DNA of 64,000 bases, taken from NCBI GenBank assembly GCA_947259005.1, contig CAMYKP010000006.1, positions 744,001 to 808,000 of the forward strand. Direction: 5' to 3'. The translations under genes and the position numbers were made by a program. This document shows, in pieces, positions 24,091-31,589 of this stretch. This DNA is from an uncultured Parasphingopyxis sp. GTDB taxonomy: Bacteria; Pseudomonadota; Alphaproteobacteria; Sphingomonadales; Sphingomonadaceae. The notes under the pieces were generated by a model. The model was not told where the DNA came from and did no database searches. It saw only the letters and a list, made by a program, of their open reading frames with translations. Positions within the stretch are counted from its first letter, which is position 1, and each line of letters starts with the position of its first letter.

Positions 24091-24654
24091 TCAATCCATA
24101 TGCTTGAGGCCGGCACGCAGATAGTCCCAACCCGTTATCATGGTCAGCCCTGCGGCCACCCAAAGCGATACAAGGCCGACAGTCTCGACCCAGGCGAAAT
24201 CTGTCCAGCCGCCATGCCGCACGGCGCCCGCCAGGATCAGCGCGCCGAGAGCGATCATCTGGATGGCGGTTTTCCATTTGGCGAGCTGGCTCACCGGCAC
24301 CGATACGCTGAGCCCCGCCAGAAACTCCCGCAGGCCCGATACGATGATCTCACGCAGCAGGATCACGATCGCTGCAATGACATGCCAGCTTTCGATATCA
24401 CGCGTGAAAATGAGCATCACGATAACCGAGGCCACCATGATCTTGTCCGCAATGGGATCGAGAAAAATGCCGAGTTTGGACACGGTGCCCTGTGATCGTG
24501 CGAGATAGCCGTCGAGATAGTCCGTGAGGCCGACGACGCAGTAGAGAATGAAAGCGCAGATATAGCCCAGCCATGCCGAGTCCCAAAGCAGGGCGACAAG
24601 CACAGGGACGGCAAATATGCGCGACAGCGTAAGCAGGTTGGGCAAGGTCAGCAT
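24091..24654 (-). CDS. pgsA: CDP-diacylglycerol--glycerol-3-phosphate 3-phosphatidyltransferase
   Basis: A 187-residue integral membrane enzyme that makes phosphatidylglycerol phosphate. The CDP-alcohol phosphotransferase signature D48-G-x2-A-R-x8-G-x3-D66-x3-D70 is complete in DGYLARSQGTVSKLGIFLDPIADK. It opens MLTLPNLLTLSRIFAVPVL as in PgsA and has about five transmembrane helices. It is followed 5 bp later by moaD and moaE on the same strand, an arrangement known in other alphaproteobacteria. Confidence 0.94.
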   Translation of the reverse strand: MLTLPNLLTLSRIFAVPVLVALLWDSAWLGYICAFILYCVVGLTDYLDGYLARSQGTVSKLGIFLDPIADKIMVASVIVMLIFTRDIESWHVIAAIVILLREIIVSGLREFLAGLSVSVPVSQLAKWKTAIQMIALGALILAGAVRHGGWTDFAWVETVGLVSLWVAAGLTMITGWDYLRAGLKHMD

Positions 24655-24800
24655 GACACGCCCCTCCTAACCGCTTTTGCCAGTGCAACAAAGCCTCCTT
24701 CTGTTCATCGCCCTGGGATGTCCTCTTGGCCTGCCGCCAAGCCTCGGCTATGCGTGCTTGCGAATTCAGAAGCACCCCTTCCCTTTCCTCGAAGGAATGC

Positions 24801-26081
24801 ATGCCAACATCGCTCGATCTTTTGACCAAGCGCCGTTTTGCGCCGCTGTTCGTTACCCAGATGCTGGGCGCGTTTAACGACAATCTGTTCAAGTTCGCGA
24901 TGCTCGTGCTGGTGATCTACGAAATCTATGACGACGAGGCGCTGGAGTTTCAGTTCAGCACGGTTTCGACCGGACTCTTCATCCTGCCCTTTTTCCTGCT
25001 TTCGGCCATTGCCGGGCAGCTGGCCGACAATTTCGACAAGGCCAGGGTCATCCGGTTCGTCAAAACGCTGGAGATATTTATCGCCCTGACCGGCGCTGCC
25101 GGGCTGATCCTCCAGTCGATCCCGCTCATGCTGGCCGCGCTGTTCGCGCTGGGCGCGCAATCGACATTTTTCGGACCGATCAAATATGCGATCCTGCCGC
25201 AGCATCTCAAGAAAGAAGAGGTGCTGGCGGGCACCGGCCTTGTCGAGGCGGGTACCTATGTTGCGATCCTTGCCGGAACGATCCTCGGCGGCGTGATTGT
25301 CGACTGGCTCGGCGCATTCTGGGCGGCCATCTGGGTGCTGACCGTGGCGCTACTGGGCCGGATCGCCGCGCATTTCGTGCCGGACGCGCCCGCGCAAAAA
25401 GAGCCCGAGCCGATCGACTACAATATTTTCCGGTCATCCTACCGGCTGGTGAACGGCACGATGCATATCCGCCGGCTATTCCTGGCGATCGTCGCGATCA
25501 GCTTTTTCTGGACGATCGGGTCCGTCCTGATCATCCAGTTCCCGCCGCTCGTGAAGAATGTGCTGACCGCAGACCCCAAGGTCGCCAGCCTGTTTCTCGG
25601 AATATTCTCGATCGGGATCGCCATCGGATCAATACTGGCCAATCGCCTCCTGAAGGGCAAAGTTTCGGCTCGAATCGCGCCGTTCAGCGTGATCCTGATG
25701 GGCGTCTTCGTCCTCATTCTCTACTTTATCTCGATCCAGTGGGAGGGCCTGGAGAATGGCGAACTCTATGACCTTGTCGGCTTCATCATGCATCCGGGAA
25801 GCTGGCTGTTGCTGGTTGTGCTGCTGGGTGTCGCAATGGCGGGCGGAATGTTCGTCGTGCCGCTCTACGCATTCCTGACGACGACGGTCGATATCAGTGA
25901 AACGGCGCGAACCGTTGCGGCCAACAATGTGGTCAATTCCGGTTGCATGGTGCTGGGCGCGCTGGCCGCACTCGGCCTTAGCCTGATGGGCGTTTCAACG
26001 ACCGAACAGCTGTTCCTTGTCGCAACCATGTGCCTGGTGTCGGCCTGGACGGCCTGGCTGCTGCACAAAGCCTGCGATTAG
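24801..26081 (+). CDS. LplT-like MFS transporter (lysophospholipid transporter family)
   Basis: A 426-residue major facilitator protein with twelve predicted membrane helices. The opening LLTKRRFAPLFVTQMLGAFNDNLFKFAML with FNDN and the loop QSTFFGPIKYAILPQHLKKEEVLAGTGLVEAGTY are typical of the LplT family, which flips lysophosphatidylethanolamine inward. In many proteobacteria LplT is joined or adjacent to an acyltransferase/acyl-ACP synthetase (Aas); here it stands alone. The ATG at 24801 follows GAAGGA; an upstream frame adds a non-conserved basic stretch. Its divergent neighbour is pgsA, another phospholipid gene. Confidence 0.85.
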   Translation: MPTSLDLLTKRRFAPLFVTQMLGAFNDNLFKFAMLVLVIYEIYDDEALEFQFSTVSTGLFILPFFLLSAIAGQLADNFDKARVIRFVKTLEIFIALTGAAGLILQSIPLMLAALFALGAQSTFFGPIKYAILPQHLKKEEVLAGTGLVEAGTYVAILAGTILGGVIVDWLGAFWAAIWVLTVALLGRIAAHFVPDAPAQKEPEPIDYNIFRSSYRLVNGTMHIRRLFLAIVAISFFWTIGSVLIIQFPPLVKNVLTADPKVASLFLGIFSIGIAIGSILANRLLKGKVSARIAPFSVILMGVFVLILYFISIQWEGLENGELYDLVGFIMHPGSWLLLVVLLGVAMAGGMFVVPLYAFLTTTVDISETARTVAANNVVNSGCMVLGALAALGLSLMGVSTTEQLFLVATMCLVSAWTAWLLHKACD

Positions 26082-26131
26082 GGGTTTTCGCCAGGGTCTT
26101 TCTGTCAGACTCTCACATTCGTTCGAACGCC

Positions 26132-26208
26132 GCACCGGCCCGCTCCCTCACCCGGCCTCCCATTCAGGGTACACTCGTGGGAGGCCGGGTGGGGGAGCGG
26201 GCCGGTGC
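26132..26208. repeat. Long GC-rich hairpin element
   Basis: Two 31-base arms (26132-26162 and 26178-26208) are reverse complements except for one T-G position, flanking a 15-base loop TTCAGGGTACACTCG. No T run follows on either strand, so it is not a classic intrinsic terminator although it sits at the 3' ends of two convergent genes. It may be a dispersed palindromic repeat; only one copy was seen in this window. Confidence 0.7.
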
Positions 26209-26249
26209 AGCGATTTCCCGCGAGGGACATTCTGACAAAACTCTGCGGT

Positions 26250-26444
26250 TCAGCCCAAAAACGTCAGGAAGAAAACAAATCCGCCAGCCCAGGTCATCGT
26301 AAAGAGCTTGGCGTTTTCCACGAATTCCGACCGGCCCGGGAAAGGCTGCCTGCGCAGCGTTATCACCGTTTCGACATCCTGCGGACGGCGAATGAGATCG
26401 GCAGTCAGTGGCGCATAGAGCGAGTCGGGCGGTACAGTGGCCAT
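26250..26444 (-). CDS. Small single-pass membrane protein
   Basis: A 64-residue protein with a polar N-terminus (MATVPPDSLYAPLTADLIRR) and a single C-terminal membrane helix (LFTMTWAGGFVFFLTFLG). Size and topology resemble small accessory proteins such as the aa3-type oxidase subunit IV family, but the usual short motif is not clear, so no assignment is made. The ribosome-binding site is weak (GAGCGGG). A CtrA-like site lies just upstream. Confidence 0.6.
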   Translation of the reverse strand: MATVPPDSLYAPLTADLIRRPQDVETVITLRRQPFPGRSEFVENAKLFTMTWAGGFVFFLTFLG

Positions 26445-26453
26445 GCCCGCTCG

Positions 26454-26468
26454 TTAACATTTTATTTA
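26454..26468. promoter_or_regulatory. CtrA-like half-perfect site
   Basis: TTAACATTTTATTTA matches the alphaproteobacterial CtrA consensus TTAA-N7-TTAA except for one base in the second half. It lies 10 bp upstream of the start of the small membrane protein gene and in an AT-rich patch. Single-site matches are common by chance. Confidence 0.3.
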
Positions 26469-26561
26469 CCATCCCGTTTACACCCAAAGAGGGTTAAGAT
26501 GGGGATGGCCCGCACCTGTCTCCTATCGGGACAGCCGCAAATCCGGCACGATCACAAAGGA

Positions 26562-27422
26562 TCAGTCGCCCTCTTGCTCCCGTTCGGCAATCGCATCGGC
26601 CAGCGCCACGAGCCTCTCAGCCTCGGCGAGATGCAGACGCTCGACCATGACACCGTCAATTTCGAGCACGCCCTTGTCGTCATTCGCGGGATCGGCAAAC
26701 GCCTCGATCGTCGCCCGCGCATCCTCAAGCGCGCTGCGCGACGGAGCGAAAATCCGGTTGGCGGCATCAAGCTGGTCGGGATGGATCACCGTCTTTCCGT
26801 CGAAACCGAATTCCCGTCCCTGCTCGCATTCCGCGGCTAGCCCGGCTGAATCGCTGATCGGGTTGTACACGCCGTCCAGGACTATCTTGCCATGTACCCG
26901 CGCTGCCATGACAGTCATCGACATGGCCGTCACGAAAGCTTCGCGCCCGGTCCGCAGCTTGGCCTGCATGTCCTTGGCCAGATCGTTCGTGCCCATCACC
27001 ATCGCGGCAAGATTCTTCGCTGCGGCGATCTCGGCGATGTTGAAAATGGCCAACGGCGTTTCGATCATCGCCCAGATCGGAACGCCGACGCCAGCCGCAT
27101 CGTCCACATCCTTCGCACGCGAGATTTTGGGAATCAGCACGCCATCGGGCTTTGCCGCCTTCACCATCTTCAGGTCGTCTGCGGCCCATTCGGTTTCCAA
27201 CCCGTTGATACGGATGATGACTTCCCGCAGGCCATAGCCACCCGCCTTGACCGCCTCGGCGACCCGCTCCCGCGCTTCCGCTTTTACGGAAGGCGCAACT
27301 GCATCCTCCAGATCGAAAATCACCACATCGGCTGGAAGCGTCTTGGCCTTTTCGAGCGCCCGGGCATTGGCACCGGGCATATAGAGACAGGATCGGCGGG
27401 GTCGGAACTGGGGCTGGGTCAT
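26562..27422 (-). CDS. HpcH/HpaI aldolase / citrate lyase family protein (CitE-like CoA lyase)
   Basis: A 286-residue TIM-barrel enzyme of the CitE/malyl-CoA lyase group. The opening RPRRSCLYMPGANARALEKAKTLPADVVIFDLEDAVAP holds the family's YxPG and substrate-binding DLED motif, followed by a metal-site glutamate in PIWAMIETPLAIFN and the C-terminal GFDGKTVIHPDQLDAANRIFAPS. Relatives cleave or hydrolyse (3S)-malyl-CoA, beta-methylmalyl-CoA or citramalyl-CoA. The start at 27422 is used (AAGG upstream; RPRRSxLYMPG near the N-terminus). It is divergent from a crotonase, sharing an 18-bp palindrome in the gap, which suggests a common acyl-CoA degradation role. Confidence 0.9.
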   Translation of the reverse strand: MTQPQFRPRRSCLYMPGANARALEKAKTLPADVVIFDLEDAVAPSVKAEARERVAEAVKAGGYGLREVIIRINGLETEWAADDLKMVKAAKPDGVLIPKISRAKDVDDAAGVGVPIWAMIETPLAIFNIAEIAAAKNLAAMVMGTNDLAKDMQAKLRTGREAFVTAMSMTVMAARVHGKIVLDGVYNPISDSAGLAAECEQGREFGFDGKTVIHPDQLDAANRIFAPSRSALEDARATIEAFADPANDDKGVLEIDGVMVERLHLAEAERLVALADAIAEREQEGD

Positions 27423-27459
27423 GCCGCGCCTTATTCCGCATTGCGGCACACAAACCAAG

Positions 27460-27477
27460 GTTGACGTTCACGTAAAC
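27460..27477. promoter_or_regulatory. 18-bp palindromic operator candidate, copy 2 (between HpcH and crotonase)
   Basis: GTTGACGTTCACGTAAAC is an inverted repeat (GTTGACGT/ACGTAAAC with one mismatch) in the 97-bp gap between the divergent HpcH/HpaI-type and crotonase genes. It shares 15 of 18 positions with 16471-16488. Its position allows control of both genes. Confidence 0.6.
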
Positions 27478-27519
27478 CGACGCAACAGTGCAAAAAACAG
27501 AATCACTGGAGAAGCCATC

Positions 27520-28281
27520 ATGTCGGAAGCCGTCCTCACCAACGCCGAAAACGGCGTCCTGACCATCACGATCAACCGCCCGGAAGCAAAAAATGCTGTA
27601 AACCGCGCCGTTGCCGAAGGCGTCGCTGCGGCAATCGAAACGCTTGAGACTGACGACAGCCTGACCATCGGCATCATCACCGGCGCGGGCGGAACATTCT
27701 GCTCGGGCATGGACCTGAAGGCGTTTCTGCAGGGCGAACTGCCTGTGGTCAGCGGCAAGGGCTTTGCCGGCTTTGTCGAAGCGCCGCCCGCCAAGCCTCT
27801 GATCGCGGCAGTTGACGGCTATGCCCTGGCCGGCGGAATGGAAGTCGCCATCGCCTGCGATCTCGTGGTTGCGAACAAGGATGCCAAATTCGGCATTCCC
27901 GAAGTAAAACGCGGCCTGGCCGCCGGTGCCGGCGCCCTGCTCCGCCTGCCCCGCCTGATCCCGCAACGCTACGCCATGGAGCTTGCGCTGACCGGTGAAT
28001 TTATCGACGCCGAACGCGCAGCGGAAATCGGCTTCGTCAACCGGGTGGTCGATGGCCCTGCGCTCGACGGCGCGAAGGAACTGGCCGCCATAATCGCGGC
28101 GAATGGACCGCTGGCGGTGAAGGCTAGCAAGGAAGTAATCGCCAAGACCGAAGACTGGTCGCATGATGAAATGTGGGCCGAGCAGCAGAAAATCATCGGC
28201 GGCATTTTCACTTCGGAGGATGCCCGCGAAGGCGCAGCCGCTTTCGCCCAGAAACGCAAACCCGAATGGAAGGGCCGCTAA
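27520..28281 (+). CDS. Crotonase / enoyl-CoA hydratase family protein
   Basis: A 253-residue crotonase-fold protein. The oxyanion-hole segments are TGAGGTFCSGMDLKAF and VDGYALAGGMEVAIACDLVVA, and the usual active-site region FGIPEVKRGLAAGAGALLRLPR follows, with E in GIPEVKRG. This is a standard enoyl-CoA hydratase layout. The ATG at 27520 follows CTGGAG. The exact acyl-CoA is not predictable. It shares an operator-like palindrome with the divergent CoA lyase gene and with SDR and nitronate monooxygenase genes. Confidence 0.92.
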   Translation: MSEAVLTNAENGVLTITINRPEAKNAVNRAVAEGVAAAIETLETDDSLTIGIITGAGGTFCSGMDLKAFLQGELPVVSGKGFAGFVEAPPAKPLIAAVDGYALAGGMEVAIACDLVVANKDAKFGIPEVKRGLAAGAGALLRLPRLIPQRYAMELALTGEFIDAERAAEIGFVNRVVDGPALDGAKELAAIIAANGPLAVKASKEVIAKTEDWSHDEMWAEQQKIIGGIFTSEDAREGAAAFAQKRKPEWKGR

Positions 28282-28342
28282 AAACGCCCCTCCCCGTCCG
28301 AACGTTCGATCAATCTCCGAACCATGGGGGCGGAATTACGGG

Positions 28343-29089
28343 TCATCCCTGCATTGAGGGGCCTTCTGGCTCATTCACCAGCACATCTTCCGTGCAGTCT
28401 CCGCAGAGCAGATTGGCCGGGACGGCTACATCGATTCTCTTGGGATAGGGCAGATTGAGATTGTCCATGATCTCGATAAACTCATCCATAGTGCGATTGT
28501 CGCCGAGCCTTGCGTTGCGTTCCTTTTCCTGGCCGATCGAGCTTACGTGCCGATGCTGATAATCATGGGCAGGATAAACCAGTGTCTCGTCGGGAAGCGT
28601 AAAGAGCTTGTCATGCACCGAACGATACAATGTTGCGGCGTCGCCTGACTGGAAGTCGGTCCGGCCGCAACCATCGATCAAAAGCGCGTCGCCCGTGAAA
28701 ATCTGCCCCGTCCCTGCTTCGTCGAGAAGATAGCAATGATGCGTGTCCGTATGACCGGGTGTGAACCGCGGCTGGAAGGTCGTTCCGCCAACTTTCAGGG
28801 GTTCGATCTCGCTCACGCCAAGATCAGGACAAGGCAGATTGTCCATCGCCGGATATACGACCTTGCACCCGGTCAGGCTGCGCAACCGGCATGCCGAAGT
28901 TATGTGATCGGCGTGAACGTGCGTTTCCAGCGTATAGCTCAAGGTGAGCCCCAGCTCCTGAATAACCGACAAGTCCCTGTCGATCATCTCGCAGACCGGA
29001 TCGAGAAGCAGCGCCTCTCCCGTCTCCGGAAAGCCGAACAGATATGTGTAGGTCCAGGATTCCGGATCGGTTAGTTGCCGAAAGATCAT
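28343..29089 (-). CDS. Persulfide dioxygenase-like MBL protein (ETHE1 type)
   Basis: A 248-residue metallo-beta-lactamase fold protein. Metal ligands are in ETHVHADH (H57, H59, D61, H62), H113 in TPGHTDTH and D134 in FTGDALLIDG. The run DGCGRTDFQSGD is characteristic of ETHE1 persulfide dioxygenases, which oxidise glutathione persulfide to sulfite using mononuclear iron and protect against sulfide. The start overlaps the stop of a 36-codon ORF (ATGA), and AGGA lies inside that ORF. No rhodanese or sulfide:quinone reductase is adjacent. Confidence 0.9.
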   Translation of the reverse strand: MIFRQLTDPESWTYTYLFGFPETGEALLLDPVCEMIDRDLSVIQELGLTLSYTLETHVHADHITSACRLRSLTGCKVVYPAMDNLPCPDLGVSEIEPLKVGGTTFQPRFTPGHTDTHHCYLLDEAGTGQIFTGDALLIDGCGRTDFQSGDAATLYRSVHDKLFTLPDETLVYPAHDYQHRHVSSIGQEKERNARLGDNRTMDEFIEIMDNLNLPYPKRIDVAVPANLLCGDCTEDVLVNEPEGPSMQG

Positions 29090-29196
29090 TCTGTCATCCT
29101 GTCGTCGAAACGTTGATGGCTGGGTTCCACCTCGTCGTACGCCTCGTGGACTGTCGTATCAATATGCTCCGGCAGGCCTTGGAATTCCGGTGACAT
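29086..29196 (-). CDS. Possible 36-residue ORF coupled to the persulfide dioxygenase gene
   Basis: An open frame from an ATG at 29196 to a TGA that overlaps the ATG of the persulfide dioxygenase gene. It encodes an acidic peptide beginning MSPEFQGLPEHIDTTVHEAY and ending DRMTE, with no membrane segment or cysteine. A G-run precedes the start instead of a normal ribosome-binding site. The exact stop/start overlap argues for a translated leader or small protein, but chance cannot be excluded. Confidence 0.4.
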   Translation of the reverse strand: MSPEFQGLPEHIDTTVHEAYDEVEPSHQRFDDRMTE

Positions 29197-29259
29197 GGCC
29201 CCCCCAAATCGCTCAATCCTATTTCCTGTCCTACATACATCCAGCCATGCTAATCTGGC

Positions 29260-29279
29260 GCCAGCGACGCGTCGCTGGC
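29260..29279. repeat. Perfect 20-bp palindrome
   Basis: GCCAGCGACGCGTCGCTGGC is identical to its reverse complement. It could act as a protein-binding site or form a cruciform. TCTTTG follows on the plus strand, too weak for a clear terminator. Confidence 0.55.
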
Positions 29280-29432
29280 TCTTTGAATCCGTTGTCTCCC
29301 CCTACCTGACACGCTGCGTTCTGGTGGACATAGTAGCCTCATTCCAAAGCAACGTTGCGCGTAAACTGTGTAAACTTTTCGCAACAATATTACAAAGACC
29401 TCCATTTGATCCCCGGCATTTGCCCCCCGTCC

Positions 29433-29453
29433 TGTGTCAACCAGTGTCAACAT
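29433..29453 (-). repeat. Dispersed 21-bp motif, copy 1
   Basis: Read on the minus strand this is GTTGACACTGGTTGACACAGG, itself a tandem of two nearly identical 10-mers (TTGACACTGG, TTGACACAGG). The same 21 bases occur on the plus strand at 47494-47514, and weaker similarity continues for about 15 bases (a G run followed by AAA). Both copies lie in long intergenic regions between divergent genes. Confidence 0.65.
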
Positions 29454-29528
29454 GGCTTCAGAACCGTTTTCTCCGACAGGCTCAGGGGGAACGAATGCCG
29501 GATTGCTTGATACCGGCACATTCCGACG

Positions 29529-29546
29529 GTTGACGCCAACGTCAAC
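29529..29546. promoter_or_regulatory. 18-bp palindromic operator candidate, copy 3 (upstream of nitronate monooxygenase)
   Basis: GTTGACGCCAACGTCAAC has perfect 7-bp arms (GTTGACG/CGTCAAC) around CCAA. It has the same frame and spacing as the copies at 16471 and 27460. It lies 169 bp upstream of the nitronate monooxygenase start, before the 84-bp repeat element. Confidence 0.55.
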
Positions 29547-29601
29547 TATCGCGAAAAGCATCTGAAATTACAGATTGGGAAAGACTGCCACCAAACACCT
29601 T

Positions 29602-29685
29602 CGTCATGCCGGACCTGACCCGGCATCCAAAGCCAAAAGCGCCATCGCTCGCCGCCCTGGCCCCCGGATCAAGTCCGGGGTGACG
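29602..29685. repeat. 84-bp double-hairpin dispersed-repeat-like element
   Basis: The element starts CGTCA and ends TGACG. It contains two small hairpins, ATGCCGG/CCGGCAT (29606-29626) and CCCCGGA/TCCGGGG around TCAAG (29662-29680). The second, CCCCGGATCAAGTCCGGGG, is a sequence type I know from palindromic repeats scattered through alphaproteobacterial genomes. It ends 29 bp before the nitronate monooxygenase start, so it may lie in its 5' leader. Confidence 0.65.
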
Positions 29686-29714
29686 ATCACCGAAAGACAC
29701 AGGAGACCGACGCC

Positions 29715-30692
29715 ATGAAGACCCGCATCACCGAATTGTTCGGCATTGAACATCCCATCATCCAGGGCGGCATGCATTATGTCGGCTTTGCGGAACTGGC
29801 GGCGGCGGTCTCGAACGCGGGCGGGCTTGGTATCATCACGGCGCTGACCCAGCCCTCTGCTGCAGCGCTGGCGGACGAAATCGCCAAATGCCGGGACATG
29901 ACCGACAAGCCGTTCGGTGTGAACCTGACCTTTCTTCCGGTGGTCAATTCGCCCGACTATGAAGGCATGGTCAAGGCCATCATCGATGGCGGCGTGAAGG
30001 CCGTGGAAACCGCCGGCAACAATCCGGTTCAGGTTCTCCCCGCGCTGCACGATGCAGGCATCAAGGTTATCCATAAATGTACGGCCGTTCGGCACGCTCT
30101 CAAGGCACAGAGCATTGGCTGCGACGCCGTGTCCGTCGATGGTTTCGAATGCGGCGGCCATCCGGGCGAAGACGATATTCCCAACATGATCCTGCTGCCC
30201 CGCGCGGCCGATGAGCTGGACATTCCCTTTGTCTCGTCCGGTGGTCAGGCCGATGGCCGCAGCCTCGTCGCCTCGCTCGCCATGGGTGCGGAAGGCATGA
30301 ATATGGGCACCCGCTTTATCGCGACAAAGGAAGCCCCGGTGCACCAGAATGTGAAAGACGCGATCGTCGCAGCCAGCGAGCTCGACACGCGCCTTGTCAT
30401 GCGCCCGCTGCGCAACACCGAACGGGTGCTCAACAATCCGGCCGTCGAACGGCTGCTGGAAATCGAGAAGGAAAAAGGCGCGGACCTGCAGTTCGGCGAC
30501 ATCATCGAACAGGTTGCGGGCGTCTATCCCAAGATCATGATGGAAGGCGATATGGACATCGGTGCATGGAGCTGCGGCATGGTCGCGGGCCTGATCAACG
30601 ACATCCCGACCTGCCAGGAGCTGATCGACCGGATCATGGACGAAGCCGAAACGATCATCCGGCAGCGGCTTGAGGGTTTCCTCGCGGCGTAA
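29715..30692 (+). CDS. Nitronate monooxygenase (2-nitropropane dioxygenase-like)
   Basis: A 325-residue FMN-dependent TIM-barrel protein. It opens ITELFGIEHPIIQGGMHYVGFAELAAAVSNAGGLGIITA as in the family, with the flavin-binding PFGVNLTFLP, the H in CDAVSVDGFECGGHPGED and the phosphate loop VSSGGQADGRSLVASLAMGAEGMNMGTRF. Members oxidise alkyl nitronates such as propionate 3-nitronate; in actinobacteria and sphingomonads relatives often sit with acyl-CoA catabolism genes. AGGAGA precedes the start. It shares the 18-bp palindrome with the SDR and crotonase loci. Confidence 0.88.
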   Translation: MKTRITELFGIEHPIIQGGMHYVGFAELAAAVSNAGGLGIITALTQPSAAALADEIAKCRDMTDKPFGVNLTFLPVVNSPDYEGMVKAIIDGGVKAVETAGNNPVQVLPALHDAGIKVIHKCTAVRHALKAQSIGCDAVSVDGFECGGHPGEDDIPNMILLPRAADELDIPFVSSGGQADGRSLVASLAMGAEGMNMGTRFIATKEAPVHQNVKDAIVAASELDTRLVMRPLRNTERVLNNPAVERLLEIEKEKGADLQFGDIIEQVAGVYPKIMMEGDMDIGAWSCGMVAGLINDIPTCQELIDRIMDEAETIIRQRLEGFLAA

Positions 30693-30706
30693 CTAACCGC
30701 CCACCG

Positions 30707-31468
30707 TCATTCTCCGGCGTCCGGCTCCGGCAGCGCCAGAAACTGCATGTCCTGGCCGACCACGTCGATACGAACGACGCGGCGATCCTCGCCCCGGCTG
30801 ACATATACGTCATTGTCGGGCGTGCCGCCGCGTATCTCGTACCGCGTCGTATCGAAACTGCCGGCTGGCGTTTCGATCACGCCGCCGGGACGCGCCGTGA
30901 TCGTGACATCGGCAAAGGCATTGCCGAGCGGGCCATACCAGTGGAACGCGGCCTCCGTCCCCTCTTCCTCCGCCATGACCAGCGGCATGATAAAGGCAAC
31001 GGGTCGCGGCAGGGTGCCAGCCGGGACTTCGACATCGACAGGATTGTCTTCGACGGATTCGAGTCGCCGGATCACGCGGCTGCCCGTCGCCCGGCCATCG
31101 GCAAATTCGAGGTCGAGATTCATGTACGCGGTACCGCGATGAAATTCGAGATGAAGGGATTCGAAGGCAAGGTCCGGCGTCAGGTTGAAAACCAGGGTCT
31201 CGTAAACCTGAGCGCTGGGCATCATGGTCCGGTCGTAGAGCATCACACCTTCGGCGGACTTGATCCAGCCCAGGCGCATAAAGCCGTCCCGCTCGCCCGC
31301 GTTGACGAGACCGAGAAAAAACTCGCCCCTTTCCGGCAGGGCTGCGGCCGTCTGCGCGCCGATAGTGTCCTGTGCCGGCGCCACCGTTGCGACAGAAAGC
31401 GCCGGAATGGCCAGCATGACGGCCAATGCGGTTCGGATAGGCAGGAATCTGTTTGATCGAAATATCAT
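30707..31468 (-). CDS. Secreted protein, DUF3108-like
   Basis: A 253-residue protein with a Sec signal peptide (FLPIRTALAVMLAIPALSVATVAPAQA-like, cleavage at about residue 33) followed by a beta-rich domain. Phrases such as YETLVFNLTPDLAFESLHLEFHRG and a C-terminal VIETPAGSFDTTRYEI suggest a lipocalin-like DUF3108 relative. GGGGGAC precedes the start. The gene is convergent with nitronate monooxygenase, 14 bp apart. Function unknown; family assignment tentative. Confidence 0.7.
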   Translation of the reverse strand: MIFRSNRFLPIRTALAVMLAIPALSVATVAPAQDTIGAQTAAALPERGEFFLGLVNAGERDGFMRLGWIKSAEGVMLYDRTMMPSAQVYETLVFNLTPDLAFESLHLEFHRGTAYMNLDLEFADGRATGSRVIRRLESVEDNPVDVEVPAGTLPRPVAFIMPLVMAEEEGTEAAFHWYGPLGNAFADVTITARPGGVIETPAGSFDTTRYEIRGGTPDNDVYVSRGEDRRVVRIDVVGQDMQFLALPEPDAGE

Positions 31469-31589
31469 GACTGTCCCCCTTGTTGGGGAAGACAGCTAAC
31501 AGCGCATACCCGATACGCGTACCGGGGTTCGACCAACCGCCGCCGAAAATCTGACGAACGCATATGTTTCAGAGATTCTGAGGGAAGTT

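Larger units (their letters stand above)
29197..29714. other. Long intergenic region rich in palindromes and repeats
   Basis: No convincing gene was found in this stretch. It holds a perfect 20-bp palindrome (29260-29279), a GTAAACT direct repeat with an AT-rich patch near 29360-29395, a 10-bp tandem repeat (29433-29453) shared with 47494-47514, an 18-bp operator-like palindrome (29529-29546), and an 84-bp double-hairpin element (29602-29685). The ribosome-binding site of the next gene (AGGAGA) follows. Open frames here overlap these elements and lack family features. Confidence 0.7.

Noticed and set aside
29195-29561. Frames at 29195-29533 (+) and 29250-29561 (-)
   Set aside because: They overlap palindromes and repeat elements, lack ribosome-binding sites and show no family features.
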